Shown here piece after piece: positions 35,014-43,877 of a DNA stretch of 64,000 bases (position 1 is the stretch's first letter; every line of letters begins with the position of its first letter). The DNA is taken from contig NZ_JAJOYR010000001.1 in assembly GCF_021202945.1 (NCBI RefSeq), positions 248,001 to 312,000 on the forward strand, in the 5' to 3' direction. The notes beneath the pieces are model-generated. The model made no database searches. It saw nothing but the letters and a program-made list of their open reading frames with translations, and was not told the origin of the DNA. Source of the stretch: Stenotrophomonas sp. SY1. Its GTDB lineage: Bacteria; Pseudomonadota; Gammaproteobacteria; Xanthomonadales; Xanthomonadaceae. The translations under genes and the position numbers were made by a program.

Positions 35014-35598
35014 ATGGTGACGGGCGCCTGGCAGTTCGGGCCGGTGCAGGTGTGGCTGCTGCCGCATACCCCGGGCACCCGCGGCGAGCCACAGGCCCGC
35101 GAACTGCTGGCCGCCGAGCTGGGCTACAGCCCCCAGGGGCTGCCGCTGACCCGAGACGAGCGCAACCGGCCATGGCTGATCGGTGAACTGGCCCATTACG
35201 GCACCGGCTGGAGCCACAGCGGCGGTCATCTGCTGGTGGCGCTGGGCGAGGGCGCGCGGCTGGGAGTGGACCTGGAGCAGCAACGGCCACGCCGGCAGAT
35301 GCGCGAGGTTATCCGTCGTTTCTTCCATCCCGATGAGATCGCCTGGCTGGACGGTTTGGATGACGCCGACTGCCAGCATTGGTTCTTCCGGGTGTGGTGC
35401 GCCAAGGAAGCGCTGTTGAAAGCGCATGGCCACGGCATTTCCTTTGGTCTGGAGAAGCTGCGTTTTGCCGCCGACGAGTCGGGTGCATTGCAGCTGGTGT
35501 GGTGCGACCCGGGGCTGGGTGAGGCGTCGCGTTGGCATCTGCACGAGTGGCAGGCCACCGCGGACTTCCGCGCGGCATTGGCCTGGTACCCGCTTTGA
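35014..35598 (+). CDS. 4'-phosphopantetheinyl transferase, Sfp type
   Basis: A 194-aa enzyme that moves phosphopantetheine from CoA onto carrier-protein serines. The two family signatures are present: GVDLEQQ (Mg-binding Asp/Glu, near residue 85) and FFRVWCAKEALLKAHGHG (near residue 125). Length is at the short end of the Sfp group. ATG 35014 was preferred to TTG 34993. No polyketide, peptide or fatty-acid synthase genes are in the window, so its carrier partner is elsewhere. Confidence 0.88.
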   Translation: MVTGAWQFGPVQVWLLPHTPGTRGEPQARELLAAELGYSPQGLPLTRDERNRPWLIGELAHYGTGWSHSGGHLLVALGEGARLGVDLEQQRPRRQMREVIRRFFHPDEIAWLDGLDDADCQHWFFRVWCAKEALLKAHGHGISFGLEKLRFAADESGALQLVWCDPGLGEASRWHLHEWQATADFRAALAWYPL

Positions 35599-35639
35599 TT
35601 CAGCGGTAGCAGCCGCAACCGCGGTAGCTGTTGCGGTTA

Positions 35640-35690
35640 CCCCCTCCCTTTGGCCGAAGGCCAAGGGGAGGGCCGGGGAGGGGTGCTGCG
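35640..35690. repeat. REP-like palindrome
   Basis: CCCTCCCTTTGGCCGAAGGCC followed by AAGGGGAGGGCCGGGGAGGGG is a palindrome centred on GGCC, of the same family as those near 36,080-36,130, 36,905-36,955 and 57,310-57,445. It follows the PPTase stop by about 45 bases and may act as its transcript end. Confidence 0.6.
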
Positions 35691-35718
35691 GCTGTGGCTC
35701 TGGCATCTGAGGCAAGCC

Positions 35719-36060
35719 TTTGCCTTTCGCTGTTGTCCAAAGCCGAAGCAGAAGCAGAAGCAGGATCAAGGGCTTTCACTCCCCTTCGAGGAGCGAGCCA
35801 CCGTTCTTTGCTCGTGCAAAGAAACCTGGCGCAAAGAGACGCCTTTTCAACAGCCGAATGGCTGGTCAAGCACGCCCCGCCTCCGCGCCCACGATGCTGT
35901 GTATCGCGGGTCCACTCCGCTGCCGGGATTTTTCGACGGGACATCCTTGTCCCGTCGAAAAACGACGTGCATTCATGCACGTCGCCCCGTTCGGGTCTTG
36001 TCCGTCAGCTCCGTCAGCTCCGTCGCTACGGAAGGGGGAATGGAGGTCAAAAGCCACGGC
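35719..36060. repeat. Gene-less repeat element with two perfect hairpins
   Basis: No convincing gene lies between the PPTase and rsmG genes. This part holds a TTTTTCGACGGGACA stem (35929-35943) pairing over 15 bases with 35948-35962 around loop TCCT, then CGACGTGCAT (35963-35972) pairing over ten bases with 35975-35984. A short CTCCGTCAG repeat follows. A minus-strand frame (35866-36057) gives [17 protein letters not shown], a phrase I associate with spurious short proteins annotated in Xanthomonadaceae, which would fit a dispersed element. Confidence 0.6.
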
Positions 36061-36077
36061 AACAGCTGAAGCCGAGC

Positions 36078-36135
36078 AAGCACCCTCTTCCCCAACCCTC
36101 CTCCTGGCCTTCGGCCAAAGGGTGGGAGCGCGGCT
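36078..36135. repeat. REP-like palindrome
   Basis: CCCCAACCCTCCTCCTGGCC-TTCG-GGCCAAAGGGTGGGAG: an imperfect palindrome around GGCC-TTCG-GGCC, in the opposite sense to the one at 35,640. The two may bound the gene-less element between them. Confidence 0.55.
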
Positions 36136-36185
36136 GGCGGCGCGCCGATACGGCCGTTCCGGTCACTCCTGCGATAATCCCCGCC

Positions 36186-36836
36186 ATGAACGACACCACC
36201 CTTCCGCGCGAAGTCGCCACCGACCTGCACAACGGCCTGCAGGCCATGGGCCTGGACACCGCACTGGCCCAGCCCCTGCTGGCCTACCTCGCACTGCTGG
36301 TGCGCTGGAACCGGACCTACAACCTCACCGCCATCCGCGACCCGCGCGAAATGGTCACCCGCCACCTGCTCGACTCGCTGGCCATGGCCAGCCACGTCCA
36401 GTCCGGCACCCTGGCCGACCTCGGCACCGGCCCCGGTCTGCCGGGCATCCCGCTCGCGATCACCCATCCGCAGCTGCAGGTCACCCTGGTCGAAAGCAAC
36501 GGCAAGAAGGCCCGCTTCCTGCGCGAGGCCGTGCGCCAGCTCGGTCTCAAGAACGCCCGCGTGGCCGAATCCCGTGCCGAGGCGCTGGATGAACCCGGCA
36601 GCTACGACAACCTCACCGCCCGCGCCATGGACACCCTGGCCGGCATCATTGAAGTTGGCGGCCACCTGCTGCGGCCCGGTGGCCAACTGCTGGCGATGAA
36701 GGGCGTCTACCCGCATGACGAGATCGCCCAGTTGCCGGCTGACTGGCAGGTGCTGGAAGTGCGCCCGCTGCAGGTGCCCGGCCTGGTTGGCGACCGCCAC
36801 CTGGTCGTGGCCGAACGCAGACACCTCAACGGCTGA
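36186..36836 (+). CDS. rsmG: 16S rRNA (guanine-527-N7) methyltransferase
   Basis: A 216-aa SAM-dependent methyltransferase (GidB) that modifies G527 of 16S rRNA. Seen: [26 protein letters not shown] in the N-terminal part, SAM-binding [31 protein letters not shown], and a C-terminal [12 protein letters not shown]. Length is typical. It is followed by parA and parB on the same strand, the usual rsmG-parA-parB order; gidA/mnmG is not adjacent here. Confidence 0.95.
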   Translation: MNDTTLPREVATDLHNGLQAMGLDTALAQPLLAYLALLVRWNRTYNLTAIRDPREMVTRHLLDSLAMASHVQSGTLADLGTGPGLPGIPLAITHPQLQVTLVESNGKKARFLREAVRQLGLKNARVAESRAEALDEPGSYDNLTARAMDTLAGIIEVGGHLLRPGGQLLAMKGVYPHDEIAQLPADWQVLEVRPLQVPGLVGDRHLVVAERRHLNG

Positions 36837-36899
36837 CCCCTGCCGAACCCTCCGCTTTGCTGCGTATGAAGAGAGGCAGCAGAAGCCGGCCCTTCCTGA

Positions 36900-36960
36900 T
36901 AAGTGGGCGGAACACCCCCTCCCTTGCACCGCAGGGGAGGGCCGGGAAGGAGTAGCTTGG
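36900..36960. repeat. REP-like palindrome between rsmG and parA
   Basis: CCCCTCCCTTGCACCGCAGG followed by GGAGGGCCGGGAAGGAG: another copy of the window's CCCTCCC-type palindrome, here in the 211-base spacer before parA. Confidence 0.5.
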
Positions 36961-37047
36961 GGCCACCCCCACCGGCACGCCGATTTCCGCCTGCGGGCTG
37001 GTACCCGCATAATGCCCAGTCCAACCCCGCCTACGAGGCTCTCCTGC

Positions 37048-37845
37048 ATGGCTCGCATCATCGCCATCGCCAACCAGAAAGGCGGCGTCGGCAAGACCAC
37101 CACGGCCGTCAACCTGGCTGCTGCCCTTGCCGCCGCACCCAAGCGTGTGCTGCTGGTCGACCTGGATTCACAGGGCAACGCGACCATGGGCAGTGGTGTG
37201 GACAAGCGTGAGGTTGAAGCCTCCACCTGTGACCTGCTGCTGGGCGAAAGCACCGCTGCCGACGTGCGCGTGAAGGCGGCCGAAGGCTTCGACCTGCTGC
37301 CCGGCAACATCGACCTCACCGCCGCTGAAATCCAGCTGATGGAGCAGGGCGAGCGCGAGCAGCGGCTCAAGCGCGCGCTGGCGCCCATCCGTGACGAATA
37401 CGACTACATCCTGATCGACTGCCCGCCGGCGCTGTCGCTGCTGACGCTCAACGCGCTGGCCGCCGCCGATTCGGTGATCGTGCCGATGCAGTGCGAGTAC
37501 TACGCCCTGGAAGGCCTGAGCGCGCTGGTGGAAACCATCGATGCGCTGAAGGTCAACCTCAACCCGGCGCTGGAAATCGAAGGCGTGCTGCGCACCATGT
37601 TCGACGTGCGCAACAACCTGGCCAATGCCGTTTCGGCGCAGCTGACCGAATACTTCGGCGACCGCGTGTTCCGCACCATCGTGCCGCGCAACGTGCGCCT
37701 GGCCGAGGCGCCCAGCTACGGCCAGAGCATCGTCGGCTACGACCGCGCCTCGCGCGGTGGCGTGGCTTACCTAGGGCTGGCCGGTGAAATCATCCGCCGC
37801 AACAACGAACGCAAGCAGGCCTCGCGGGCCGTGGAGGCTGTCTGA
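37048..37845 (+). CDS. parA: Chromosome-partitioning ATPase ParA (Soj)
   Basis: A 265-aa deviant-Walker ATPase with KGGVGKTTTAVNLA (Walker A, residue 11 on), DLDSQGNAT, DCPPALSLLTLNAL (Walker B) and a short N-terminus, so it is the chromosomal Soj type without a DNA-binding extension. It moves the ParB-parS complex during segregation. Its stop shares one base with the parB start (TGATG), so the pair is translationally coupled. Confidence 0.96.
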   Translation: MARIIAIANQKGGVGKTTTAVNLAAALAAAPKRVLLVDLDSQGNATMGSGVDKREVEASTCDLLLGESTAADVRVKAAEGFDLLPGNIDLTAAEIQLMEQGEREQRLKRALAPIRDEYDYILIDCPPALSLLTLNALAAADSVIVPMQCEYYALEGLSALVETIDALKVNLNPALEIEGVLRTMFDVRNNLANAVSAQLTEYFGDRVFRTIVPRNVRLAEAPSYGQSIVGYDRASRGGVAYLGLAGEIIRRNNERKQASRAVEAV

Positions 37846-38759
37846 TGGCAACGGCGAAGAAGCGCGGCCTGGGCCGGGGTCTGGATGCATTGCTCGGCCA
37901 CAAGGGCGCGGTGACGCCGGTGACGATGGCGGCCGTGGCCGAACCGGAGCCGGGTGAAGTGCTGCGCAAGCTGCCGCTGGACCAGTTGCAGCCGGGCAAG
38001 TACCAGCCGCGCCGGGACATGGACGAGGGCAAGCTGACCGAGCTGTCCGAATCGATCAAGGCGCAGGGCATCATCCAGCCGATCCTGGTCCGCCAGATCG
38101 AGGGTGGCCGCTACGAAATCATTGCCGGCGAACGCCGCTGGCGCGCCTCGCGCCTGGCCGGGCTGGACGAAGTGCCGGTGGTGGTGCGCGACCTGGAAGA
38201 CCGCACCGTCATCGCGATGGCGCTGATCGAGAACATCCAGCGTGAAGATCTCAACCCGCTCGAAGAAGCCCAGGCCCTGGCGCGCCTGGTCAGCGAGTTC
38301 TCGCTGACCCACGCTGAAGCGGCGCAGGCGGTGGGCCGCTCGCGTGCCTCGGTATCCAACCTGCTGCGCTTGATCGACCTGCCCATCGGCGTACGCGTGC
38401 TGCTGGAAACCCGTCGCCTGGAAATGGGCCACGCCCGCGCGCTGCTGACCCTGGCGCCGGAGCTGGCCACCAAGCTGGCCGAAGAAGCCGCCGAGGAAGG
38501 CTGGTCGGTGCGCGAAGTCGAGCACCGTGCCCAGCAGTTCGCCGCCGGCAAGGTGCCGGGTGCGCGCAAGGCCAAGCCGTCGCCCACCGCGCCGCAGGCC
38601 GATATCGCTTCGCTGGAAACAGAACTGTCCGAATCGCTCGGTACAAAGGTGGCCATCAGCCACGGCCGTGGCGGCAAGGGCAAGCTGGTCATCCATTACA
38701 CCGATCTGGACACGCTCGAAGGCGTGCTCGAGCGGCTGCGTACCCGTCAGCAGGGCTGA
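37845..38759 (+). CDS. parB: Chromosome-partitioning CTPase/DNA-binding protein ParB (Spo0J)
   Basis: A 304-aa protein: basic N-terminus with KKRGLGRGLDALLG (ParA-stimulating), ParB CTPase fold with QPILVRQ and GERRWRAS, central HTH (THAEAAQAVGRSRASVSNLLRL) that reads parS, and a C-terminal dimerisation domain (HGRGGKGKLVIHYTDLDTLEGVLERL). No TGTTTCACGTGAAACA-type parS site was found in the window. Confidence 0.96.
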   Translation: MATAKKRGLGRGLDALLGHKGAVTPVTMAAVAEPEPGEVLRKLPLDQLQPGKYQPRRDMDEGKLTELSESIKAQGIIQPILVRQIEGGRYEIIAGERRWRASRLAGLDEVPVVVRDLEDRTVIAMALIENIQREDLNPLEEAQALARLVSEFSLTHAEAAQAVGRSRASVSNLLRLIDLPIGVRVLLETRRLEMGHARALLTLAPELATKLAEEAAEEGWSVREVEHRAQQFAAGKVPGARKAKPSPTAPQADIASLETELSESLGTKVAISHGRGGKGKLVIHYTDLDTLEGVLERLRTRQQG

Positions 38760-38792
38760 CGTTCCTCCTACCCCCGAGGTGCATGCAAGGCA

Positions 38793-39095
38793 ATGAATCC
38801 AAACAAGGTCGATCGCAATCATCTGTTGCGTCTGACCGACCTGCCGAATGTCGGGCCGGCCTGTGAAAAAGATCTCCGTCTGATCGGAATCCGCGTCCCT
38901 GCGCACCTGCGAGGGCGTGACGCCTACGACATGTACGCGCAGCTGTGTCTGAAGACCGGCGTGATGCATGACCCTTGTGTGATCGACGTGTTCCTGTCCG
39001 TCGTGCACTTCATGGCCGGCGAGGCGCCGCAGCCATGGTGGGCTTTCAGCAAGGAGCGCAAGGCCGCCATGGCCAAGGAGCCGCTCACGTTATGA
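38793..39095 (+). CDS. Cdd1/pathogenicity-locus family HhH protein
   Basis: A 100-aa protein with a helix-hairpin-helix-like core (LLRLTDLPNVGPACEKDLRLIGI) and the family's DAYDMYAQLCLKTGVMHDPCVIDVFLSVVHFMAGEAPQPWW signature. The Cdd1 family has no firm function; HhH motifs suggest nucleic-acid contact. Its stop overlaps the following epimerase start by ATGA. Confidence 0.85.
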   Translation: MNPNKVDRNHLLRLTDLPNVGPACEKDLRLIGIRVPAHLRGRDAYDMYAQLCLKTGVMHDPCVIDVFLSVVHFMAGEAPQPWWAFSKERKAAMAKEPLTL

Positions 39096-40057
39096 CCATC
39101 CTTGTCACCGGTGCTGCCGGTTTCATTGGTGCCTACACCTGCCAGGCCCTGGCCGCGCGCGGTGAGCGCGTGGTCGGGCTGGACAACTACAACGACTACT
39201 ACGACCCGCAGCTCAAGCGTGACCGCGTGGCCGCGCTGTGCCCGCAGGTGGATATCCGCGCGCTGGAGCTCACCGACCGGGACGGCCTGGCCGCCCTGTT
39301 CGATGAGGTGCAGCCCACCGGGGTGATCCACCTGGCCGCACAGGCCGGCGTGCGCTATTCGCTGGAAAACCCGCACGCCTACGTCGAAAGCAACCTGGTC
39401 GGCTTCGTCAACATGCTGGAGTTGTGCCGGCATCGTGGCGTACAGCACCTTGTATATGCCTCCAGCAGCTCGGTCTACGGCAATTCGGCCACGCCGCCGT
39501 TCTCCGAGGACCAGCGCGTGGACCAGCCGCGCTCGCTGTACGCGGCCACCAAGGCCGCCAATGAACTGATGGCCTACACGTATGCGCAGCTGTACGGCCT
39601 GCGCGCCACTGGCCTGCGTTTCTTCACCGTCTACGGGCCGTGGGGACGGCCGGACATGGCACCGCTGCTGTTCTCGCGCGCGGTGCTGGCCGGGCGCAGC
39701 ATCGATGTGTTCAACGACGGCCACATGCGCCGCGACTTCACACATGTTTCTGACATCGTGGCCGGTATCCTCGGCGCGTTGTCGCATCCCAGCGCCGAGG
39801 CCACGCCCCACCAGGTGTTCAACCTTGGCAACCACACACCGGTTGAGCTGGAACGTTTCATCGACGTGATCGCCGCTGCGGCGGGCCGTCCGGCGCACAA
39901 GGTCTACAAGCCGATGCAGCCGGGCGACATGGTGCAGACCATGGCCGATACCGCGCGGGCAAGGGCCGCTTTCGGCTACGAGCCGGCCACGCCGATTGAA
40001 ACGGGCCTGCCGCCGGTGGTGGAGTGGTGCCGCAACTACTTTGGATCGCGTGCCTGA
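39092..40057 (+). CDS. NAD-dependent sugar epimerase (UDP-glucuronate 4-epimerase type)
   Basis: A 321-aa extended short-chain dehydrogenase: GAAGFIGAYTCQAL (NAD-binding GxxGxxG), DNYNDYYDPQLKRDR typical of the UDP-GlcA/UDP-Gal epimerase group, catalytic YAATK, and RFFTVYGPWGRPDMA. It probably interconverts a UDP-sugar for surface polysaccharide. It is coupled to the Cdd1 gene by ATGA and followed by glycosyltransferase and LAB_N genes, which fits a surface-glycan role. Confidence 0.88.
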   Translation: MTILVTGAAGFIGAYTCQALAARGERVVGLDNYNDYYDPQLKRDRVAALCPQVDIRALELTDRDGLAALFDEVQPTGVIHLAAQAGVRYSLENPHAYVESNLVGFVNMLELCRHRGVQHLVYASSSSVYGNSATPPFSEDQRVDQPRSLYAATKAANELMAYTYAQLYGLRATGLRFFTVYGPWGRPDMAPLLFSRAVLAGRSIDVFNDGHMRRDFTHVSDIVAGILGALSHPSAEATPHQVFNLGNHTPVELERFIDVIAAAAGRPAHKVYKPMQPGDMVQTMADTARARAAFGYEPATPIETGLPPVVEWCRNYFGSRA

Positions 40058-40129
40058 CTCATCTTCCGCTAAGCCGGGCACGGGAAAACAAATCTCCCCT
40101 CAGGTGTTGCCCGGCAAACGGATCTTGTG

Positions 40130-40852
40130 ATGAATCAGCCCGCGCTTTCGGTGGTTGTTCCGGTGTTCAACGAGCGCGACAACGTCGCGCCACTGGTCAA
40201 TGAAATCACTGCGGCGCTGCGTGGCCGGGTGCCGTTCGAAATCGTCTACGTGGACGACAACTCGCGCGATGACACCCTGCAGGTGCTGCAGTCACTGAAG
40301 GCGGCAAACCCCGAACTGCGGGTGCTGCACCACGTGCAGCAGAGCGGGCAGAGCACGGCGGTGCGCACCGGGGTCAAGGCCGCACACGGGCCTTGGATCG
40401 CCACCCTCGATGGCGATGGCCAGAACGACCCGGCCGACATCCCCAAGCTGCTGGCCGCGCGTGAGGCCGAACCGGCGCAGGTCAAACTGTTCGCCGGCTG
40501 GCGGGTCAACCGCCAGGACAGCGGCTCCAAGCGCTGGGCCAGCAAGTGGGCCAACGCCATCCGCGCACGCATGCTGCGTGACGACACGCCCGACACCGGC
40601 TGCGGTATCAAGCTGTTCGAGCGCGAGGCATTCCTCGACCTGCCGTACTTCGACCATATGCACCGCTACCTGCCGGCGCTGATGCAGCGCGCCGGCTGGA
40701 AGACGGTGAGCGTGCCGGTCAACCATCGTCACCGCACCGCCGGTGTGTCCAAGTACAACAACCTGGGCCGCGCGCTGGTCGGCATCCGCGACCTGCGCGG
40801 CGTGGCCTGGCTGATCACGCGCTCCAAGCGCACGGCGGTGGAGGAGGTCTGA
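40130..40852 (+). CDS. Family 2 glycosyltransferase, polyprenyl-phosphate type
   Basis: A 240-aa GT2 enzyme: LSVVVPVFNERDNVAPLV, EIVYVDDNSRDDT, the donor-binding DGDGQNDPADIP (DxD), DTGCGIKLFEREAF and HRHRTAGVSKYNN. These match dolichol/undecaprenyl-phosphate mannosyltransferases such as the ArnC/DPM1 group, without the C-terminal membrane helices of ArnC. ATG 40130 is used; a GTG lies directly before it. Three bases separate it from the LAB_N gene. Confidence 0.88.
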   Translation: MNQPALSVVVPVFNERDNVAPLVNEITAALRGRVPFEIVYVDDNSRDDTLQVLQSLKAANPELRVLHHVQQSGQSTAVRTGVKAAHGPWIATLDGDGQNDPADIPKLLAAREAEPAQVKLFAGWRVNRQDSGSKRWASKWANAIRARMLRDDTPDTGCGIKLFEREAFLDLPYFDHMHRYLPALMQRAGWKTVSVPVNHRHRTAGVSKYNNLGRALVGIRDLRGVAWLITRSKRTAVEEV

Positions 40853-40854
40853 GC

Positions 40855-41190
40855 ATGGATTTCATGAACCAGCCGCTGACCTGGCTGGAGTGGACCGGCG
40901 TGCACATGTCGCCGTGGAAGCTGATCGGACTGACCGGCGCGTTGATGTTTGGCGGGCGCTGGCTGGTGCAGTTCATCGCCTCGCGTCGTGCCGGCAAGCC
41001 GGTGATCCCGCGGCTGTTCTGGTACATGAGCGTGCTGGGCAGCCTGATGACGCTGAGCTACTTCGTGTTTTCGGCCAAGCAGGACGCGGTGGGCGTGATC
41101 CAGAACCTGTTCCCGGCGTTCACCGCGTTGTACAGCCTGCGCCTGGATATCAGGCACCGTGGCTGGAGGCGCGACAAAGCAGAGCATTGA
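40855..41190 (+). CDS. LAB_N (lipid A biosynthesis N-terminal-like) membrane protein
   Basis: A 111-aa membrane protein with the LAB_N pattern: WKLIGLTGALMFGGRWLVQFIASRRAGKPVIPRLFWYMSVLGSLMTLSYF, three helices, and a C-terminal SLRLDIRHRGW. The family is small and paired with GT2 enzymes like the one just upstream; a part in glycosylating or flipping lipid-linked sugars is inferred. Confidence 0.88.
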   Translation: MDFMNQPLTWLEWTGVHMSPWKLIGLTGALMFGGRWLVQFIASRRAGKPVIPRLFWYMSVLGSLMTLSYFVFSAKQDAVGVIQNLFPAFTALYSLRLDIRHRGWRRDKAEH

Positions 41191-41292
41191 GGCCTGCGTG
41201 ATTTCGGCGGATTTGCTGCCTGATTCGGTCTAGGTCGGCCGGTAGGTTCAGTGCGATGATCCGGGGACTGTCTGTTCCGGGGAATCCTGATT

Positions 41293-43077
41293 GTGAAATC
41301 GCCGCTTGTCGCTGCCCTTCTGCTTGCCCTTGGCCTGAGTGCCGTTCCTGCCTTCGCCGCCACGCCGGCTGCACCGTCCTCGCTGGCCGTGCAGAACGCC
41401 GACGCGCAGTTCAAGGCGATCTACGAGAAGGAATGGGCCTGGCGCCAGGCCGGCGGTGGTGAAGCAAGCGAGGACAGTGATGCACCGGCCAATTCCACCC
41501 GGCTGCCCGATGTCAGCGCACAGGCGCAGGAGGCCCGGCTGAAAGTTTGGGACGACGTGCTCAAGCAACTGGAGGGCATCGACCCGAAGACCCTGTCGGC
41601 CGACAACCAGGTCAACTACGCCATCTACCAGTACCAGGTCGAAAGCCTGGCCGACGAAGTGCGGCTGCGCGCCTACGAGATGCCGTTCAATTCGGATTCC
41701 TCGTTCTGGTCCAACCTGTCGTTCATGGCCCGGCGCGAGATGAAGACCGCGCAGGATTACCGCAACTACATCGCCCGCCTCAACGACGTGCCGCGTTACT
41801 TCGACCAGCAGATGGTCAACATGCGCGCCGGCCTGGCACGTGGCTTCAGCGTGCCGCGCGCGGTGCTGGAAGGCCGTGATGTGTCGATCTCGACCGTGGC
41901 CGAGCTGAAGGACCCGACCGAATCGCCACTGTACGAACCGCTGAAGAAGCTGCCGTCCAGCATTCCGGCCGCCGAGCAGCAGAAGCTGCAGGCCGATGCG
42001 CGGCAGGCGATCAGCGGCAGCGTGGTGCCGGCGTTCGGCAAGCTGCTGACCTTCTACCGCCAGGAATACGTGCCGCAGTCGCGCACCACCCTGGCCGCGG
42101 AGAAGATGCCCGGCGGCAAGGAGTTCTACCAGCAGCAGATCCGCGAATACACCACGCTGGACATGAGCCCGCAGCAGATCCACGCGGTGGGCCTGAGCGA
42201 GGTCAAGCGCATCCAGGCGGAGATGAACGCGATCATCGACAAGGTGGGCTTCACCGGCAAGAGTCCGGAAACCCGCTTCGCCGACTTCCTGGAGTTCCTG
42301 CGCACCGACCCGCAGTTCTATGCCAAGACCCCGGACGAGCTGCTGTGGCGCGCGGCGTGGATCTCCAAGCGCGTGGATGGCGTGATCGGCAAGTACATGA
42401 CCCTGCCGCGTGCGCGCTTCACCATCGTGCCGGTGCCGCCGGACATCGCCCCGTTCTGGACCGCCGGCCGTGGCGGCATGGGCACCTACTGGCTCAACAC
42501 CTACAACCTGCCGGCACGCCCGCTGTACAACCTGCCCGCGCTGACCCTGCATGAGTCCGATCCGGGCCATGCCCTGCAGGGTGCGCTTGCCGCCGAGCAG
42601 GGCGACCAGCCGGACTTCCGTCGCTACAACTACATTTCCGCCTACGGTGAAGGCTGGGGCCTGTACACCGAGAAGCTCGGCGTGGAAATGGGCATCTACC
42701 AGACCCCGTACGAGGACTTCGGCCGCCTGACCTACGAAATGTGGCGTGCCTGCCGACTGGTCATCGACACCGGCGTGCACCACTACGGCTGGGACCGCGA
42801 CCGCGCCATCGCCTACCTGCGCGACCACACCGCGCTGAGCGAGCATGAAGTGACCACCGAGGTGGACCGCTACATCTCCTGGCCGGCGCAGGCGCTGAGC
42901 TACAAGCTGGGCGAGATCGCCATCGTCAAGCTGCGTGCGCAGGCCGAGAAGGAACTGGGCGACAAGTTCGACATCAAGTCCTTCCACGACGCCGTGCTCA
43001 AGCAGGGTTCGGTACCGCTGCCGGTGCTGGAGCAGCAGATCAACGCCTACATTGCTCAGCGCAAGAGCGAAAAATAA
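41293..43077 (+). CDS. DUF885 exported putative metallopeptidase
   Basis: A 594-aa exported protein with signal peptide ending VPAFA (about residue 23) and a DUF885 domain. The likely metal site is HESDPGHALQ (near residue 420) with EGWGLYTEKLG downstream, resembling an HExxH-type zincin with a changed spacing. Members are thought to be peptidases; substrates are unknown. Translation starts at GTG 41293, nine bases after GGGGA. It stands alone between the glycan and metal-efflux genes. Confidence 0.87.
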   Translation: MKSPLVAALLLALGLSAVPAFAATPAAPSSLAVQNADAQFKAIYEKEWAWRQAGGGEASEDSDAPANSTRLPDVSAQAQEARLKVWDDVLKQLEGIDPKTLSADNQVNYAIYQYQVESLADEVRLRAYEMPFNSDSSFWSNLSFMARREMKTAQDYRNYIARLNDVPRYFDQQMVNMRAGLARGFSVPRAVLEGRDVSISTVAELKDPTESPLYEPLKKLPSSIPAAEQQKLQADARQAISGSVVPAFGKLLTFYRQEYVPQSRTTLAAEKMPGGKEFYQQQIREYTTLDMSPQQIHAVGLSEVKRIQAEMNAIIDKVGFTGKSPETRFADFLEFLRTDPQFYAKTPDELLWRAAWISKRVDGVIGKYMTLPRARFTIVPVPPDIAPFWTAGRGGMGTYWLNTYNLPARPLYNLPALTLHESDPGHALQGALAAEQGDQPDFRRYNYISAYGEGWGLYTEKLGVEMGIYQTPYEDFGRLTYEMWRACRLVIDTGVHHYGWDRDRAIAYLRDHTALSEHEVTTEVDRYISWPAQALSYKLGEIAIVKLRAQAEKELGDKFDIKSFHDAVLKQGSVPLPVLEQQINAYIAQRKSEK

Positions 43078-43091
43078 GGCCGAAGCAAGGG

Positions 43092-43384
43092 CGCCCTCAT
43101 CCGGCGCTACGCGCCACCTTCTCCCGCACGCGGGAGAAGGGCTTCAGTGCTGCAATTGCAGGCGCTGCTCCAGCGTGCGACCAACCGGCCCCTTTCCCGC
43201 AAGCGGGGGAAGGGCTTCAGTGCTGCGATTGCGGGCATTGCTCCCGTTCGCGGCCAACCGGTTCCTTCTCCCGCACGCGGGACAAGGGCTTCAGGGCCGC
43301 AATTGCAGACATTGCTTCCGTTTGCGACCAACCGGTCCCTTCTCCCGCACGCGGGAGAAGGTGCCCGCAGGGCGGATGAGGGCG
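43092..43384. repeat. Tandem array of 73-74 bp hairpin units with outer inverted repeats
   Basis: Units begin at 43,117, 43,191, 43,264 and 43,338 (the last is the hairpin only). Each opens with a palindrome of the form CCTTCTCCCGCACGCGGGAG followed by AAGG, then GCTTCAGTGCTGC-type spacer ending GACCAACCGG. The whole is bounded by a perfect 12-base inverted repeat, CGCCCTCATCCG (43,092-43,103) and CGGATGAGGGCG (43,373-43,384). No gene is present. Confidence 0.85.
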
Positions 43385-43438
43385 GGTTTTGGATCGCTGC
43401 GATTGTGTAACGGCCCCCACCACCGCTAGGCTGCGTCG

Positions 43439-43822
43439 ATGCTGCGCTCCCTGCGCCACCGCCGACTGTTCCTGCTGCGCCTGCTGATGCTGGCGTTGGT
43501 CGGCATGGGCGTGTTCGGGACCTCGCTGGCCTCGGCGCTCACCGATATCCACATGCTGTCGCATACCGACAGCGGTGTCGGCGTGCATGGTCATGATGAT
43601 GCTGCCCTGGCCGTCGCTCCCGACGCCGAGGACGCCGCAAACGCCCTGTTGCATGCGCTGGTGCATTGCGTGGACTGCCATGGCCACGGCGGCGTGCTGC
43701 CGACGATTGCACCGGCATGGTCGCTGTCGTTCCCGCCGGTCCAGCAGGCACCATTCGCACAGGTGCCGCAGTGCGATTCGCAGCCGCCGGAGAGCCTGTT
43801 CCGCCCCCCGATAACCGCCTGA
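43439..43822 (+). CDS. Short His-rich exported protein ahead of czcCBA
   Basis: A 127-aa protein with one N-terminal helix or uncleaved signal (residues 11-34), a His/Asp-rich middle (HMLSHTDSGVGVHGHDDAA, HALVHCVDCHGHGG) and a Pro-rich end. Such proteins precede Czc-type efflux operons and are often DUF2946-like. Metal binding in the periplasm is likely from the His and Cys content, and a regulatory or chaperone role is inferred. It is 55 bases upstream of czcC. Confidence 0.7.
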   Translation: MLRSLRHRRLFLLRLLMLALVGMGVFGTSLASALTDIHMLSHTDSGVGVHGHDDAALAVAPDAEDAANALLHALVHCVDCHGHGGVLPTIAPAWSLSFPPVQQAPFAQVPQCDSQPPESLFRPPITA

Positions 43823-43877
43823 CGTCCCGGCCCACGGCCGGCTCCCACGTCAGTACCTGTTATCCGGAGATTTCCCC

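Noticed and set aside
37048-38759. Possible replication origin or parS near parAB
   Set aside because: No TGTTTCACGTGAAACA-type site, DnaA boxes, dnaA or dnaN gene is present; parAB location alone is not enough.
43092-43384. CRISPR array
   Set aside because: Units are palindrome-led with related, not unique, spacers of about 50 bases; there are only three to four copies and no cas genes.
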